The notes under the pieces: generated by a model | The model's database searches: none | What the model saw: only the letters and a program-made list of their open reading frames with translations | Told to the model about the DNA's origin: nothing | Made by a program: the position numbers and the translations under genes | Assembly: GCF_027580225.2 (NCBI RefSeq) | Contig: NC_073341.2 | Location: 16,056,501 to 16,120,500 of the forward strand | Source of the DNA: Misgurnus anguillicaudatus | Lineage: Eukaryota; Chordata; Actinopteri; Cypriniformes; Cobitidae | DNA: 64,000 bases | Direction: 5' to 3' | Shown: positions 33,101-42,815 of the stretch, one piece after another | How the letters are laid out: the number at the start of each line of letters is the position of its first letter | Position numbering within the stretch: position 1 is the stretch's first letter

Positions 33101-33835
33101 TTTTTAAGTCATTTTACCAATTGATGATCAGCTATCGAAACCAACCCTAAGCTTAACCTTGATACCAAAATGTTAAAATCTGATCAGTTGATGGCAATGT
33201 TATTCCCTAATCCAGTGTTTCTCAGTCCTGGTCTTCGAGGGCCCCCTCCCAGAGTGTTTTGGATACCTCCTTATTTAATACACCTGATATAACACTTCAG
33301 CTTGTTAGGAAGACATCTAGTTTACCATTTTGAAAGGAGGCTGATAAGTTGAATCGGGTGTTTTTAAGAGGGAGACGTCTGGGGCTTTCTGGTGGGGGGT
33401 CCTCGAGGACCAGGATTGGGAAGCACTGCGGCCTAACCAACTGGAGGTTTATATACATACAACCGGGATGGGAGCAAAGCACCTTTCAATGTTCAGTGTT
33501 CTGCTCCATTAAAAGTACTGGTTACATATTGTTAATTGACAAAAATAATAATTTTATTGAAAAATGTTGATTTAAATTTACAATGGATGTCGATGAGGCA
33601 GTACATGTGCAATTTATTAGATTTCCATTGTGTGTGCATAATAAATACTTTTGTTTGTGGTAATCGACACATGCTGTTTTATCCCTGCAACATATTTTTA
33701 ATGTTTCAACAATACTACTTTAAAATGAACACTTGACTTATCATCTTACTCTATTTTTGCAGAGATGAAAACCTCATTATCTCCTCCCTCTGTGCTTCAG
33801 TATATATGTGGACCGTGTTCATGTCCAGCTCATGA
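11667..33835 (+). CDS. Bicaudal-D family dynein/cargo adaptor, long-tailed form
   Basis: BICD proteins are coiled-coil adaptors that link dynein-dynactin to cargo such as RAB6 vesicles. Coding exons: 11667-11891, 19098-19310, 19871-20023, 26016-26462, 26776-27645, 28073-28252, 29188-29339, 30174-31217 and probably 33763-33835, giving about 1118 aa; if the last intron is retained, translation stops at 31242 (1102 aa). Human BICD1 and BICD2 have about 975 and 824. The first exon has the dynein light-intermediate-chain motif AAxxG ([11 protein letters not shown]), and [14 protein letters not shown] is family-typical. The conserved RAB6-binding third coiled coil ([20 protein letters not shown]) opens the last large exon, followed by about 280 Ser-rich residues unlike either human protein. 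Similarities to BICD1 and BICD2 are mixed, so I assign no number. The ATG at 11667 precedes the conserved start; a five-codon upstream frame lies at 11613-11630. Confidence 0.92.
12571..13139. mobile_element. Inverted-repeat element (GTGCACCTATTTCATTGC ends)
   Basis: The ends TTAAAGTGCACCTAT and ATAGGTGCCCTTTAA are inverted repeats. The whole sequence matches the element at 43224-43888 in the opposite orientation, including GATAACTTGCATCATC and AAATCTGGAGCTACAAAAATG-type blocks. It lies in intron 2 of the bicaudal-D gene and is non-coding. Confidence 0.8.
13273..13721. mobile_element. hAT-type element with perfect 8-base target duplication
   Basis: The ends TAGGGATGTAACGATT and AATCGTTACACCCCTA are inverted repeats. 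TTGTTTAC occurs directly on both sides (13265-13272 and 13722-13729), a perfect 8-base target-site duplication as hAT transposases make. The interior is non-coding. Confidence 0.88.
14203..14419. mobile_element. Foldback-like element (GTGGCCGGTTGCATAAAA ends)
   Basis: The ends GTGGCCGGTTGCATAAAAC and GGCTATGCAACCGGCCAC are inverted repeats, and inner sequences (AAGACTAG, TTAGTCAT) also pair. A second copy lies at 56223-56443 in kdm5c intron 13 in the same orientation. Confidence 0.8.
15897..16490. mobile_element. Inverted-repeat element interrupted by a SINE
   Basis: The left end TTAAATCTTTGCCAGCC pairs roughly with the right end GGCGGGGAAAGAGTTAA. The interior block (TTAATGCCTTC, AAAGAACAG, TTCATCCTACC) recurs at 41345-41590. 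The SINE at 16179-16376 sits inside it. Confidence 0.6.
16179..16376 (+). mobile_element. tRNA-derived SINE with target duplication
   Basis: A tRNA-like head carries an A-box-like TGGTGTAGTGG and a perfect B box, GTTCGAATCCC. It is followed by a tail (CCTTTCCTGTC-like, AATAAAGGCAAAATGGCCCAAAAA) and a poly(A) run. The flanking ACTTACACAG (16169-16178) and ACGTACACAG (16377-16386) are a 9 of 10 target duplication, which proves retroposition. The head could not fold into a functional tRNA, so no tRNA gene is called. Confidence 0.85.
16777..18256. mobile_element. hAT-type element with perfect 8-base target duplication, carrying a nested element
   Basis: The left end TAGGGCTGTGCAATTAATCG and the right end CTAATCGAGCAGCCCTA are inverted repeats. 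ATTTTTTG flanks both sides exactly (16769-16776 and 18257-18264). No transposase reading frame is seen. A second element occupies 17242-18143. Confidence 0.88.
17242..18143. mobile_element. Nested element (GGGCTTGACATTAACA ends)
   Basis: GGGCTTGACATTAACAC on the left and GTTAATGTCAAGCCC on the right are inverted repeats inside the hAT-type element at 16777-18256. The flanks ATGTATGCA and ATGTATAA are a decayed duplication. The left third is GC-rich (GACGCGCGCGCGTTCAGCGG), unlike the rest. Confidence 0.75.
18354..18687. mobile_element. Inverted-repeat element (TAGGCATGGGCCGG ends)
   Basis: The ends TAGGCATGGGCCGGGAT and ACCGGCCCATGCCTA are inverted repeats; sub-terminal GGTATAATAACC pairs loosely with GGTATACC. 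The flanks TTGCTTTG and TTGCATGT resemble a decayed 8-base duplication, so hAT is likely. Confidence 0.75.
21069..21404 (+). mobile_element. Nested element with TAGACCCCTTCA ends and a THAP-like reading frame
   Basis: The ends TAGACCCCTTCACGG and TTGAAGGGGTCTA are inverted repeats. An ATG at 21174 opens about 47 codons beginning [12 protein letters not shown] and continuing KFSRF; the start, the Cys spacing and the following basic stretch resemble the first half of a THAP zinc finger. The frame stops before the C-terminal zinc ligands. Confidence 0.6.
21563..23212. mobile_element. Inverted-repeat element (TTAAAGCACCACTGTGTAG ends)
   Basis: The left end TTAAAGCACCACTGTGTAGG and the right end CACACTGGAGCTTTAAA are inverted repeats about 1.65 kb apart. 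There is a GC-richer segment near 22910-23060, including GATGGAGGCACAACATGG. I see no transposase. It abuts the foldback at 23208. Confidence 0.6.
23208..24108. mobile_element. Foldback element, AGGAATATTCCATTTTC family, copy 1
   Basis: The left arm starts TTTAAAGGAATATTCCATTT and the right arm ends AATGGAATATTCCTTTAA. The arms remain complementary for over 250 bases (ATCCAGATAATTTACTCACC against its inverse). Further copies lie at 40677-41330 (one arm lost) and 55286-56218. The centre keeps a short MVRK reading frame at 23694. Confidence 0.85.
24812..25925. mobile_element. Inverted-repeat element (CCGGTTGCACCAG ends) with a nested insertion
   Basis: GGCCGGTTGCACCAGCTG at the left pairs with GACTGGTGCAAACC at the right. 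At 24856-25310 lies a second pair of ends, CAGGGTTTCCCGCAG and CTGCGGTAAACCCTG, which marks a later insertion. Both are non-coding, in bicaudal-D intron 4 just upstream of the exon at 26016. Confidence 0.65.
28385..29165. repeat. Dispersed repeat in bicaudal-D intron 7
   Basis: The start (GTGACCCTGGACCACAAAACCAG, then AGTAGCACGGGTATATTTG) is a repeat I recognise from cyprinid genomes. The right part matches the repeat in renin intron 4 (TGATTTTATGTAGAAAT). The edges are approximate. Confidence 0.45.
30023..30114. repeat. (TG)46 microsatellite upstream of a bicaudal-D acceptor
   Basis: An uninterrupted 92-base TG run ends 59 bases before the acceptor AG at 30172-30173 of the exon that encodes the RAB6-binding coiled coil. 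Confidence 0.98.
31282..32028. mobile_element. Element with CAGGGTTCCC ends and 6-base target duplication
   Basis: The ends CAGGGTTCCCACGGGTCATG and GTGGGAACCCTG are inverted repeats flanked by TACTAA on both sides (31276-31281 and 32029-32034). Another copy at 56971-57679 is flanked by ATATAG. It begins 40 bases after the read-through stop of the bicaudal-D tail exon. A second element sits inside at 31385-31757. Confidence 0.8.
31385..31757. mobile_element. Nested element (AAAGGTGCAGTGTGTAA ends), copy 1
   Basis: TTTAAAGGTGCAGTGTGTAA and ACACACTGCACATTTAAA are inverted repeats. The element at 47552-47931 in renbp intron 6 is a second copy with shared interior (GAAATGC, AATATAC, GAATGAG). 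Confidence 0.75.
32103..33011. mobile_element. Inverted-repeat element (GGGTGATTCTCACGAAA ends)
   Basis: GGGTGATTCTCACGAAAAC at the left and GGTTTCGTGAGAATCACCC at the right are inverted repeats around an AT-rich non-coding interior that contains TTGCGGTAATGA twice in related form. It lies in the last intron of the bicaudal-D gene. Confidence 0.8.
33213..33428. mobile_element. Short inverted-repeat element (CAGTGTTTCTCAGTCCTGG ends)
   Basis: CAGTGTTTCTCAGTCCTGG on the left is the near-inverse of CCAGGATTGGGAAGCACTG on the right; sub-terminal TCGAGG and CCTCGA also pair. It is non-coding, in the last intron of the bicaudal-D gene. Confidence 0.75.
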
Positions 33836-34894
33836 CCACTCTTACCCTGCAGACCCTGACCCCTCCCCATCATAGACCACACCTCATTGGGTCTCTCCAT
33901 CTTTCTTGTGCCTCTCCCATTATCCCATTTAGTTTTTGGATCAAGTGATGTTCTGCTTTATGGCATTAAAGCTCAACATTATGTTATCACATAATGGTAT
34001 ATTATTGGAACATTTTAATGAATGGACATTGTTGCACATCAAAACACTTTTGAAGATCAGTATTGTTTTAAATCTTATTATCTGTAACTGACATGTTCTT
34101 AAGTTCATTTGTTTTAGTTTTCCCCAGCTAGAGTTTTTCAGCTATCATGAAGGACATTCCTCAGGTATAACATTGACCGTTACATGTTGTTGCTTATATA
34201 CATGTATGTGTCATTTCATCATCTTTAACTTCATCAAAAGCTACATTTTTAGCTCATGTGCTGCTTGGTGATGGTGATATTAGTTGCCCTGACCTTTAAT
34301 GATAGCTACATTGACACAGTGAATCATATATAACCAATATAACTCTTAACTATGCAGAAATACAAAGATTTAGCTGCTAATCAACTCATGCAAAAACTGC
34401 CAGTTTTACTACCTAAAACACACAGGGTTATTATTGACCAGCACTGTTAGACTAACATTATTTTATTATGTAGGACAGATGTAAATTATTCTCTCAGTTA
34501 TCTCACAAAATAAAAATATTGCAGGAAATTATGACCGGATATAAAATAGTGCCTTATTTTTAGGAGAAAATTGTTTTAATAGACTTTGTTTTGTGGATAT
34601 GTAGATATTGTTACTTTCCTTTGCAAATGTCTTGTTTTGTTGAAATCAAAACAAGCAGTATTAGTATTACAATGTTCTTGTCAGAACTTTGTGTATATTT
34701 CTGTATTTAAGACATTATGTGTTGATTTGACAGTCGACACATCCAAAATGTATCTAATTTTTTGTCTTTCAATATATTTCTGTTTTAATAATGCTTCCTG
34801 TTTTCATTTTTAGTGATTTTCTTATATATTTTGTTGTCAACCTAAAACTTTATTGTAACAGGAAAAATCTTGTGTGTAAAATATGTTGTGTAAA

Positions 34895-34900
34895 AATAAA
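34895..34900 (+). terminator. Polyadenylation signal of the bicaudal-D gene
   Basis: AATAAA is followed by a T/GT-rich stretch (GCTGTTTCAATGTTTGTGATGTGG). With the last exon starting at 33763 this gives a 3' UTR of about 1.08 kb. An ATTAAA near 33964 could give a shorter form. Confidence 0.65.
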
Positions 34901-34919
34901 GCTGTTTCAATGTTTGTGA

Positions 34920-35926
34920 TGTGGATAGCAGTCACTTCATAACATGTAAAGCCATCCTGTAGTGTTATATGTGATAGTTTTAGGTTTTTATAATAATTCA
35001 TATATTAAATAACTGCATGAAATATTCATTTGATAATTTACTAAAAGCAGCAGTATTTAAGTTAAGACCATTTAAATCCTTTTTAAACAAAAACTCTGTC
35101 ATATATGGATGCATTCTGAAAATATTCATGTAAATAAAAATGTCTGACTTAGGTGTACTTAACGCTTTAAAAGCAAATATTTAAACATTTAATTATTTAA
35201 ATGTTTTCAAATAGATTTTCACTTTTGTAATAAAAGTGAATTTTGTTTTAAATAATAAAGAATTTGGCAGCCTTATGTTTTTTATTTACGCTTCACAAAA
35301 TCATTTTTGCAAGTGCTCTGTAGTTTTACTTATGCCCGTTTTTACCTGGAGGGGTGATTTGTTTTGGCAGTACTGCAGTAAACAGATCCCTGCAGCTCAA
35401 TGTGACTTCTCTTGTTACACAACTGAGGGCTTCTTCTTGTAACTGTGCTGTCCTTTAGGGAAATTGATTTATTTCCTGTCTAATCTAATGGATTAATTGA
35501 AGTGAAATGAAAAGGTCTGCCTTACCTTTTTGATATGAATTGGACGTAGGCTGAATATGTGTGTAATGTTTGATACATACTTTGAAATGTATAATTAATG
35601 CTGAATCCAGACTCGGGGTGTTAAGGTTTAAGATAGAGAGGAAATCAGGAGGTTGCAGTTATTTTTTGGGAAAATGTATTTGCAATAAGCTATAATATTT
35701 GTAGTTATGCATTTAGCAGTACTTCTATCCAAAACAATATGCAATTCATTTTCTTTAGTTTGTAAATTAAACTTTGGCGTTGACTTGAGCTACAGAAACA
35801 TAAAGATATCTCCAAGTCTTGAAAAATGTTGAGTTTGAATATTTCTGTAAACTTAACAATCATCAATACAGAAACAGTCATTCTTAATAAACTAAAAATG
35901 TCTGGTCAATGTCTAGTATTAGCCTT
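34920..35926. other. Intergenic, nothing recognised
   Basis: AT-rich sequence between the bicaudal-D polyadenylation signal and the next repeats. Open frames here are short and show no codon bias or known motif. Confidence 0.5.
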
Positions 35927-36360
35927 ACTGTGGGATCACACCAGACGCAAGTTCAACAATTTGCGCGAGTAAAAGTCAATACAAATTCGCTATTCGCCTC
36001 AAACGCATCTTTGCCCGAGTTGAAAATATTTATCTTGAGCGAAAAGTTAAATCCCGTGAGTAATCTAGAGCGAGTAACGCGATCTCCCGCATTTAGTGTA
36101 CGTAGCATTACTGTGGGTTCACACCAGACGCGAGTTCAATAATTTGCGCAAGTAGAATACAAGTCAATGCAAAGACGCGATCTGACACGTCCTTGCGTGG
36201 GGCGATGCGAATGACGCGATAGGTGCGTTTGCCGCGAATACACACGCTATCCGCCTCAAACGCGTCTTCGGCCAAGTTGAAAATATTAAACTTGAGCGAA
36301 AACTTCACATGACACAATCTAGAGCGAGTTGCCCTGCGTTTGGTGTATACGTAGCATAAG
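35927..36360. repeat. Two related copies of a GTGGGTTCACACCAGACGCGAGTT repeat
   Basis: The block starting at 35930 (TGTGGGATCACACCAGACGC, then AATTTGCGCGAGTA, CGCCTCAAACGC, GAGTTGAAAATATT, CTTGAGCGAAAA) repeats from 36112 with the same order of sub-blocks. The copies are direct, which suggests two insertions or a tandem duplication of one short element. Confidence 0.7.
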
Positions 36361-36388
36361 TCTCTTCCCATTGATATACTGTCTGTCT

Positions 36389-36844
36389 CAGTGTTGGGGA
36401 AAGTTTATTTTAAAAGTAATGCATTACATTATTAAGTTACTCCCCAAAAAAGTAACTAATTGCGTTACTTAGTTACTTTTCATGGAAAGTGATGCTTACG
36501 TTACTTTTAAGTTACTTTTGCGTGATCTCTTTTAGGCCTTGCAGGTGTTTTTATGATTGCAAAAATGCCAAGCTCTGCCCTGCCATCTCCGTTTCTGACT
36601 CAAACTGTTCCCGCTCAGGCGCATTCTACATTAATATGTTTAGTTTAATTAAGTACATTATTTTATTTTTAAATTGAATTAATTAAACTAAAAGTAACTT
36701 ACATTACTTTTTTAAAAAAGTAACTCAAATATTAGTGTGTGCATTTATAAAGTAATGCGTTACTTTACTCGTTACTTCAGAAAAGTATTCAGAAAATATT
36801 ATTACGTAATGAACATTATCTGTAATGTGTTACCCCCAACACTG
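36389..36844. mobile_element. hAT-type element (CAGTGTTGGGGAAAGT ends)
   Basis: CAGTGTTGGGGAAAGTT and GTTACCCCCAACACTG are inverted repeats with internal (A)AGTAACT repetition on both arms. The flanks GTCTGTCT and GTCTCTCT are a 7 of 8 duplication. Confidence 0.82.
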
Positions 36845-36849
36845 GTCTC

Positions 36850-37430
36850 TCTTGGTTATCATAAATTATATTAAAGATAAATGCAATAATGTTTTGAGTT
36901 TATGAGAGGAAAATCAATTGTTTAAAATTATATTTAAAGTTGAAAATTATATCAACTTTAAATATATGTTTTAGAGAAAGCATCACTTCTGAATTTCACT
37001 ACAACACAACTAATATTTGTGTGTAAGTCTATCTACAATCTGCATTGACCTAAAACTTGACTATACATACGTTTTTAAAGTGTTAAAATCTTGACGTTTA
37101 TGAAAAACATTGCAATATTAAATATTTATGCTATTTTGATAATTCTGATTTATCTTGGACCTTAGGCCTACGTAAAAAAACTATCTTTGCACTCTTATGA
37201 ATAAACGACCAAATAAAACATCAAATAAAATTGATAACATTTATTTCTATGTTGCCACACACACTTGCTGTACTTATTCCTTTGATGCATTTGAAGTGAA
37301 GTTGGTTTGTTTTACATCGCCCCCTAAAGGCCTGAAAGTGAAGTGCGCCACAGATTGACAGGTGAAGTGGTACCTGTCTCAGGTGTCTGCTGTGTGCGTG
37401 CATGCGCGTGCGTCTGTGTGTGTGGTAAAT
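36850..37430. other. Upstream region of the FAM107-family gene
   Basis: AT-rich, then GC-richer from about 37310 (CATCGCCCCCTAAAGG, TGCGTGCATGCGCGTGCG). The promoter is probably in the last 150 bases, but I see no TATA box. Confidence 0.4.
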
Positions 37431-37434
37431 AGGA

Positions 37435-37494
37435 TAGCTCATAGTGACTGCTGCTCAGAGGAGAGCTCGCTCATGGAGCCGTGACACACTTTGG
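37435..37494 (+). other. Probable non-coding first exon of the FAM107-family gene
   Basis: The stretch ends in a good donor, TTGG|GTGAGT, after 37494, 413 bases before the acceptor at 37907. It contains a four-codon upstream frame (ATG at 37473, then stop). The 5' edge is a guess. Confidence 0.45.
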
Positions 37495-38028
37495 GTGAGT
37501 TTATTACTAGACTTTAATGTTTTTAGTGCCTGTTATCTAACATATTGAAATTTTTATCACATAGTAAGAGTTTGTTTGAAATAAGTTTGATGTCCACAAT
37601 AATATAATTATTCCCAGGGCAGCTTTAATGTTGTTTACTCTTCATACTTCAGGGTTAAATATGTTATGATGCCTTTGTGATTCCAGTAATTCACAAAGGT
37701 ATAAAACAAGATTTTCTTCACATGATTGGCAATATTGTGGCATTGATTCTTATTTTTACAAATGTAATTATTGCCTTTGTATGTTAATGCATTTAATTGC
37801 ATGTATTCCGCAGCAATCTGTTCATGTGATTTTACTTGAAATGACACGTAAATCATTTGTGCTGGCCGGGCATTTGCCCAAAAGATAAATTATAGATTCC
37901 CACTTAGGTGAAACTCAATCTCTCCCCTCTTGTTACTCTCTTTGCTTTCATTGACGACCCCAACACACAGTTTCCCAGCATGCAGCAGGAGCTTTGGCCG
38001 AGGGCCCTTCTTCATATCTGTGTGTGCG

Positions 38029-41000
38029 ATGAGATCAGCCACGGCACAAACACAGATAAAACAAACCGAGCAAGAGCTGAAAAATGCATTATCCAATAGT
38101 GCCTTCAGCGGGCATAACCACGTCTCCGACTCAACCCGACCAGAACAGTCCAGAACCAAACCATCGGCAGACACATGCAATAGTGTTTCTTTGCATCATC
38201 ATGGCCATAATCGAGGTTTGTTCCCCTGATATTTTTCACAGACCTCACCAGTAAAATCTATGATGGAAGAAAAGTGTCTTGTAGAATCTTGCAGAAATAA
38301 CTTTTTGTCTAAGAAAATGCAGATAACGCAGATGTAGCCGATGGCCCCTGGAACCTCCACAACCCAGTGAAAGCTTCAAGGAGCCACCAAGAACTTCACA
38401 AAGAGCTGCTGCTGGCACACAAAAAGTAAGACTTTATGAAAATCGTCCAAAACTTTCACTACTTATAAACAGGTTAATCTGATTCTTTAGTCTTTTATAA
38501 ATCGCTGACTAGATTATGTGAGGTTGGTGAAAAATTGATGATGGCTCGTTCTTTCTCTCTAGTCTTTTGTGTCAGGCAGCCATGTGTGGACACACAGGCT
38601 GCAATCGTACACCCTTTGGTATTATCAGCAGCCTACTGTAAGGCAATGATGTGTCAGGCTCTGTAACAGACAGGCGCTGTTCTGGTCTGCTGTTTGCAAC
38701 TACTTGACAATACGGTGTGGGGTTTTAAATTAATTAGTTGAATATGACTCTTCCAATGCTCATTAAAAAGGTTTAAGGCATGGGTCTTCAACAGGGGGTC
38801 TGGGGCCCCTTGGAGTTTCATGGTGGTATTACTGGGGTTTCTCCAAATATTGTTTAAATTAATTATTATTTTGAATGAAATTAGGCATTTAAATAAAATG
38901 TATTAAAAGTCTAATAATAGAAATGATATCAAACTTAATTGACATTTTTATATAGTCAGTAAATTGTTATGTAATATATTAAAGGAATAGTCTACTCATT
39001 TTCAATATTAAACTATGTTATTACCTTAACTAAGAATTGTTGATGCATCCCTCTGTCGTCTGTGTGGGTGCGCGTGGGCGCTGGGGCGCGCTGTGACACT
39101 TCGATAGCATTTAGCTTAGCCCCATTCATTCAATGGTACCATTTAGAGATAAAGTTAGAAGTGACCAAACACATCAACGTTTTTCCTATTTAAGACGAGT
39201 AGTTATACGAGCAAGTTTTTAAAAGTGGAACTATATTTATGGCGTAATAGCACTTTTGGGAGTACTTCGACTCGCCTGAAAAGTCTGCTCCCCTTCTCAC
39301 TCTCATAATGGGAGAGGGAGGGTGTTACTGCGCCGAGTCAAAGTACTCCCATAAGTGCTATTACGCCATACAATATAGTACCTCTTTTAAATCCGCTTAG
39401 AAAAGCACTATGTTTTATTTTGTACCACCAAACTTGCTCTTATCACTACTCGTCTTAAATAGGAAAAACGTTGATGTGTTTGGTCACTTCTAACTTTATC
39501 TCTGTTTGATACCATTGAATGAATGGGGCTAAGCTAAATGCTATCGAAGTGTTGCAGCGCGCTCCAGCGCTTACGTGCACGCACACAGATGATAGAGGGA
39601 TGTATCAACTCTTCTTAGTTAAGGTAATAACATAGTTTAGTGTTGAAAATTAGTAGACTATTCCTTTAAGTAAGTATTTGTGTATACAAAAAAGTCATAA
39701 TTTTAATATATTTGTAACGTAAAAAAGCATGTAAATCCATTATTTGATTTGATACATGTCCCTGCTCCTCCTCTTTATCCATTAAGGCGTCCTTGGACTA
39801 AAAAAGGTTGAAGACCTCTGGTCTTAGGTATTAAAATGCTTAAAGTACTGCATTTGAAAATTGTATTTTGGATTTATTTGTGAAATCAGCTGTTTGTGTG
39901 CTTGGGTTTTTTGGGCGAGACAGTGGGCTGGCGGTGTGCTGTAAACCGGAGCTTCAGATGGTTCTGGAGAGGAGGAAGAGAGAGCAGAGCCAGAAGGAGG
40001 AGGGAGAGCAAAACAGGAGCCCGCTGGAGCAAGTCCTCCTCAAACGCCAGCAGAAACATCAGGAGATGATGGTGAGCAGTCTTCTTAAAGCCTTACGCTA
40101 GTGCATTTAAAGTTTATAGTGTCTTATTTCAGTAAATATGTTGTGATTTTATTACATTGCTGCTGCGTTGTGAATTACTGTATCCCATTTCTTGCTTCCT
40201 CACACTAAAATTTTAAAATTATAACCATATTTACTCATATTACTGTACAGTCATACTAAATTAGATGCACTGTAAACTAATAATTATCAGTAAGTCATAT
40301 CAACATATGTTTTATCAATAATTTAAGTTTTAAGCAATTTTAACTTTTTTTGCCCTAGCAACTCTCTATTAGTCATGAAAGGCACAATATGTAATATTTT
40401 TGCATTGAAAAATTTCCAATAGTACACTACATTATCCCAAATGTTTCCAACAGTGTTTGAATCCAGAGAAATTGTGAATTGTAATCAGTGTAACTTAATC
40501 AGTGTAACGTTCCTTCTTCGATGCCGGTCAGTGGAGTCATGTTTCCGCTTTTACTAATGTAGAAATCATAGGAGAGTTTGATTTCACACAGCCAGGCACT
40601 ATGCAGACTGACCTGCTTATGTGAATCAATCCAGTGAGACTCACAAATGTAATGAAATAAAGTTTAGAGTGTAAGTTAAAGGATTAGTCCATTTTCTTAA
40701 AAAAAAATCCAGATAATTTACTCACCACCATGTCATCCGGGATGTTGGTGTCTTTCTTTGTTCGGTCGAGAAGAAGTTGTGTTTTTTGAGGAAAACATTC
40801 CAGGATTTTTCTCATTTTAATGGACCCCAACATCTAGCAGTTTTGATGCAGTTTGGAATTGCAGTTTCAAAGGACTCTAAACGATCCCAAAGGAGGCATA
40901 AGGGTCTTATCTAGCGAACAATAGTCATTTTTGGCAAGAACAATAAAAATATGCACTTTTAAATCTCAACTTCTCGTCTATCTCCGGTCATGTCACCTCA

Positions 41001-42815
41001 CATAATACGTCATGACGTCAAGAGGTCACGGATGACGTATTGAAACTATGCTCCAGTGTTTACCAGTGTGGAGAAAGAGGACCATTCCGATGTTGTTGTA
41101 TGTTGAATGAAACTAATTAATGTCTTTGTGTCAGTTTATTGTTTAAAATGGTCCGCAAATGTGCGTTTTATATATGTAACACGTGACCTTTCCACATCAT
41201 TACACAATTACGTGATGTCACACTGGCTCGTCACACAGCTGGAGGTAGACGAGAAGTTGTGGTTTAAAAGTGCATATTTTTATTTTTCTTGCAAAAAATG
41301 ACAATCGTTTTGCTAGATAAGACCCTGTTGAACTGTGGATCAAAGCCTGCTTAAATTTCCCCGTCAGCGTTTTTAAAAAAAAGTTGCCACCCAGTTTTAG
41401 TTTAATGCCTTCAAGAAAAATGATCTTCTTTAAATAAACATCAAATATCAAATGAAAGAACAGACCCTCCACTTAAAAAAAACAACCACCTGTTTCATCC
41501 TACCTTCATTTGTTCTCTTATCACCTCTCAAATTTTCAGCTAGAAGCGGAGATAATTCCATTTTTGTGAAGAACTTTTGTAAGATTTAGTGTTGAGTGAA
41601 TGCGTCAGTGTTTCAAATGGGTAAGATCGCCATCTAGTGGATAATAGCGGACGTATGAATTTGAGTTAGAAACTCCTCAGGGAACGTTTTCTCTTTATCG
41701 ACAAGATGACTCAACAATATTTATTGACATTTATCTGGATATCGCCATAATTGTGCAATTGTAGACAAATTAAAAAAATGATTAAAGACTGTGGTGTTTA
41801 TTTTCATAATTATTTTATTTTATTTCATTATTCGCAGCAACAGTGGTGCAGTGATACTTATGTAATACGGTCTGAACCGTGGGGTTACCGGGTTATTTTA
41901 TCATGGCTTGGAATGCGTTTCAACCAATCAGAATGAAGGACCAGAACTGGCCGTTTTATAATCATAATTATAAAACAGTTAGTTCCAATCCTTGATTCTG
42001 ATTGGTCAATAGGTGTTACTTATTCACGATACAGCACAGCCTCTCGTACCTTATTGCTTACTTTTATCATAAATCACTTACCCCTTACTCATTCTAAACC
42101 CCCAAGTCCTCCGATTGTCTTCAGAACACATTTTTAGATATTTTTGATGAAATCCGGAAGGCTTTTGTCTGTCCTAAAGACTGCAATTTGTGATTTACAC
42201 AATCAAGCACTGAAAAGAATGAATAAATAATATTTTGAAGCGTCGAGAACACTTTTGTGTGCAAAGAAAACAAAACGAACGATTTTATCACCTGCTGATG
42301 TAGTTGCCAGCGTACAGGCACAGAATATGCTGGCAAGTAATTTGTGCATTTATATAGTCTGTTTAAGTATTGCTTACAATGTTTGCATAATGGCTCAAAT
42401 AAAAAAGGATTAAAACAAAAAACCATTGGCAACTACGCATCATCATGCTACGCATCCTTTACTGTTGTGACCTCTAGTGGTGAAAATTACATATTGTGCC
42501 TCTAAAATAGTAAAGTGCAATGACGTTTTACAGTGTTTTCTTTAATCAGTGTGAGAGTCATTCTGTGGTATTGTTTTAATTGCAGTATTTCCTACATATG
42601 TAACTCTATTTTTATGGAAACTGTTGCTACTGTGATAATATTTATGTTTAATAGTTTCATTAGCCCAAAAATATATGTATTATCTTTTGATATCTCAGAA
42701 GGAGAAGGAGGAGGAGCAGAAGTTACATGAGGAGGTTCAGCTCTTGGAGTTTGTACGAGTAAGACAGAACCTGAAGAAAGTTCATTCGGCTCTACACAGG
42801 AACATTCACCCCTGA
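38029..42815 (+). CDS. FAM107-family (DUF1151) actin-associated protein
   Basis: FAM107 proteins are small coiled-coil proteins; FAM107A (DRR1) bundles actin and is stress-induced. Exons 38029-38215, 38323-38425, 39924-40071 and 42699-42815 join in phase to 184 aa. The family core is unmistakable: NPVKASRSHQELHKELL, then KPELQ, ERRKREQ, LLKRQQKHQEM and FVRVRQNLKK. The phrase NPVKASRSHQELH matches FAM107A rather than FAM107B as I remember them, but I leave A or B open. The first 62 residues, rich in Ser, Thr and Gln, have no counterpart I know. The ATG at 38029 is the only in-frame one: a TGA lies upstream in this frame at 37909 and no Met occurs before the core in the next exon. A 39-codon frame from an ATG at 37980 overlaps the start out of frame. 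The third acceptor (GGGCGAGACAG|T) was chosen by phase and homology. Confidence 0.88.
38778..39820. mobile_element. Inverted-repeat element (GGTCTTCAAC ends) with nested foldback
   Basis: GCATGGGTCTTCAACAGGGGG at the left and GGTTGAAGACCTCTGG at the right are inverted repeats. The foldback at 38989-39669 lies inside it. It is in intron 2 of the FAM107 coding region; the edges are approximate. Confidence 0.6.
38989..39669. mobile_element. Foldback element (TTAAAGGAATAGTCTACTC ends)
   Basis: The left arm (TTAAAGGAATAGTCTACTCA, AAACTATGTTATTACC) is inverted in the right arm (GGTAATAACATAGTTTA, TAGACTATTCCTTTAA). Pairing continues nearly to the centre (AGTGCTATTACGCC against its inverse), giving arms of over 300 bases. 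Confidence 0.85.
40379..42506. mobile_element. Composite element (AAAGGCACAATATGTAAT ends)
   Basis: AAAGGCACAATATGTAAT at the left and ATTACATATTGTGCCTCT at the right are inverted repeats, the same ends as at 10960-11382. The interior holds a one-armed foldback copy (40677-41330), a fragment matching 15897-16490 (41345-41590) and other repeats. It fills most of the last intron of the FAM107-family gene. Confidence 0.6.
40677..41330. mobile_element. Foldback element, AGGAATATTCC family, copy 2 (right arm lost)
   Basis: It matches the left arm and centre of the elements at 23208 and 55286 but breaks off after GCTAGATAAGACCCT, with the right arm replaced by other repeat sequence. The central MVRK frame is present at 41148-41186. 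Confidence 0.75.
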
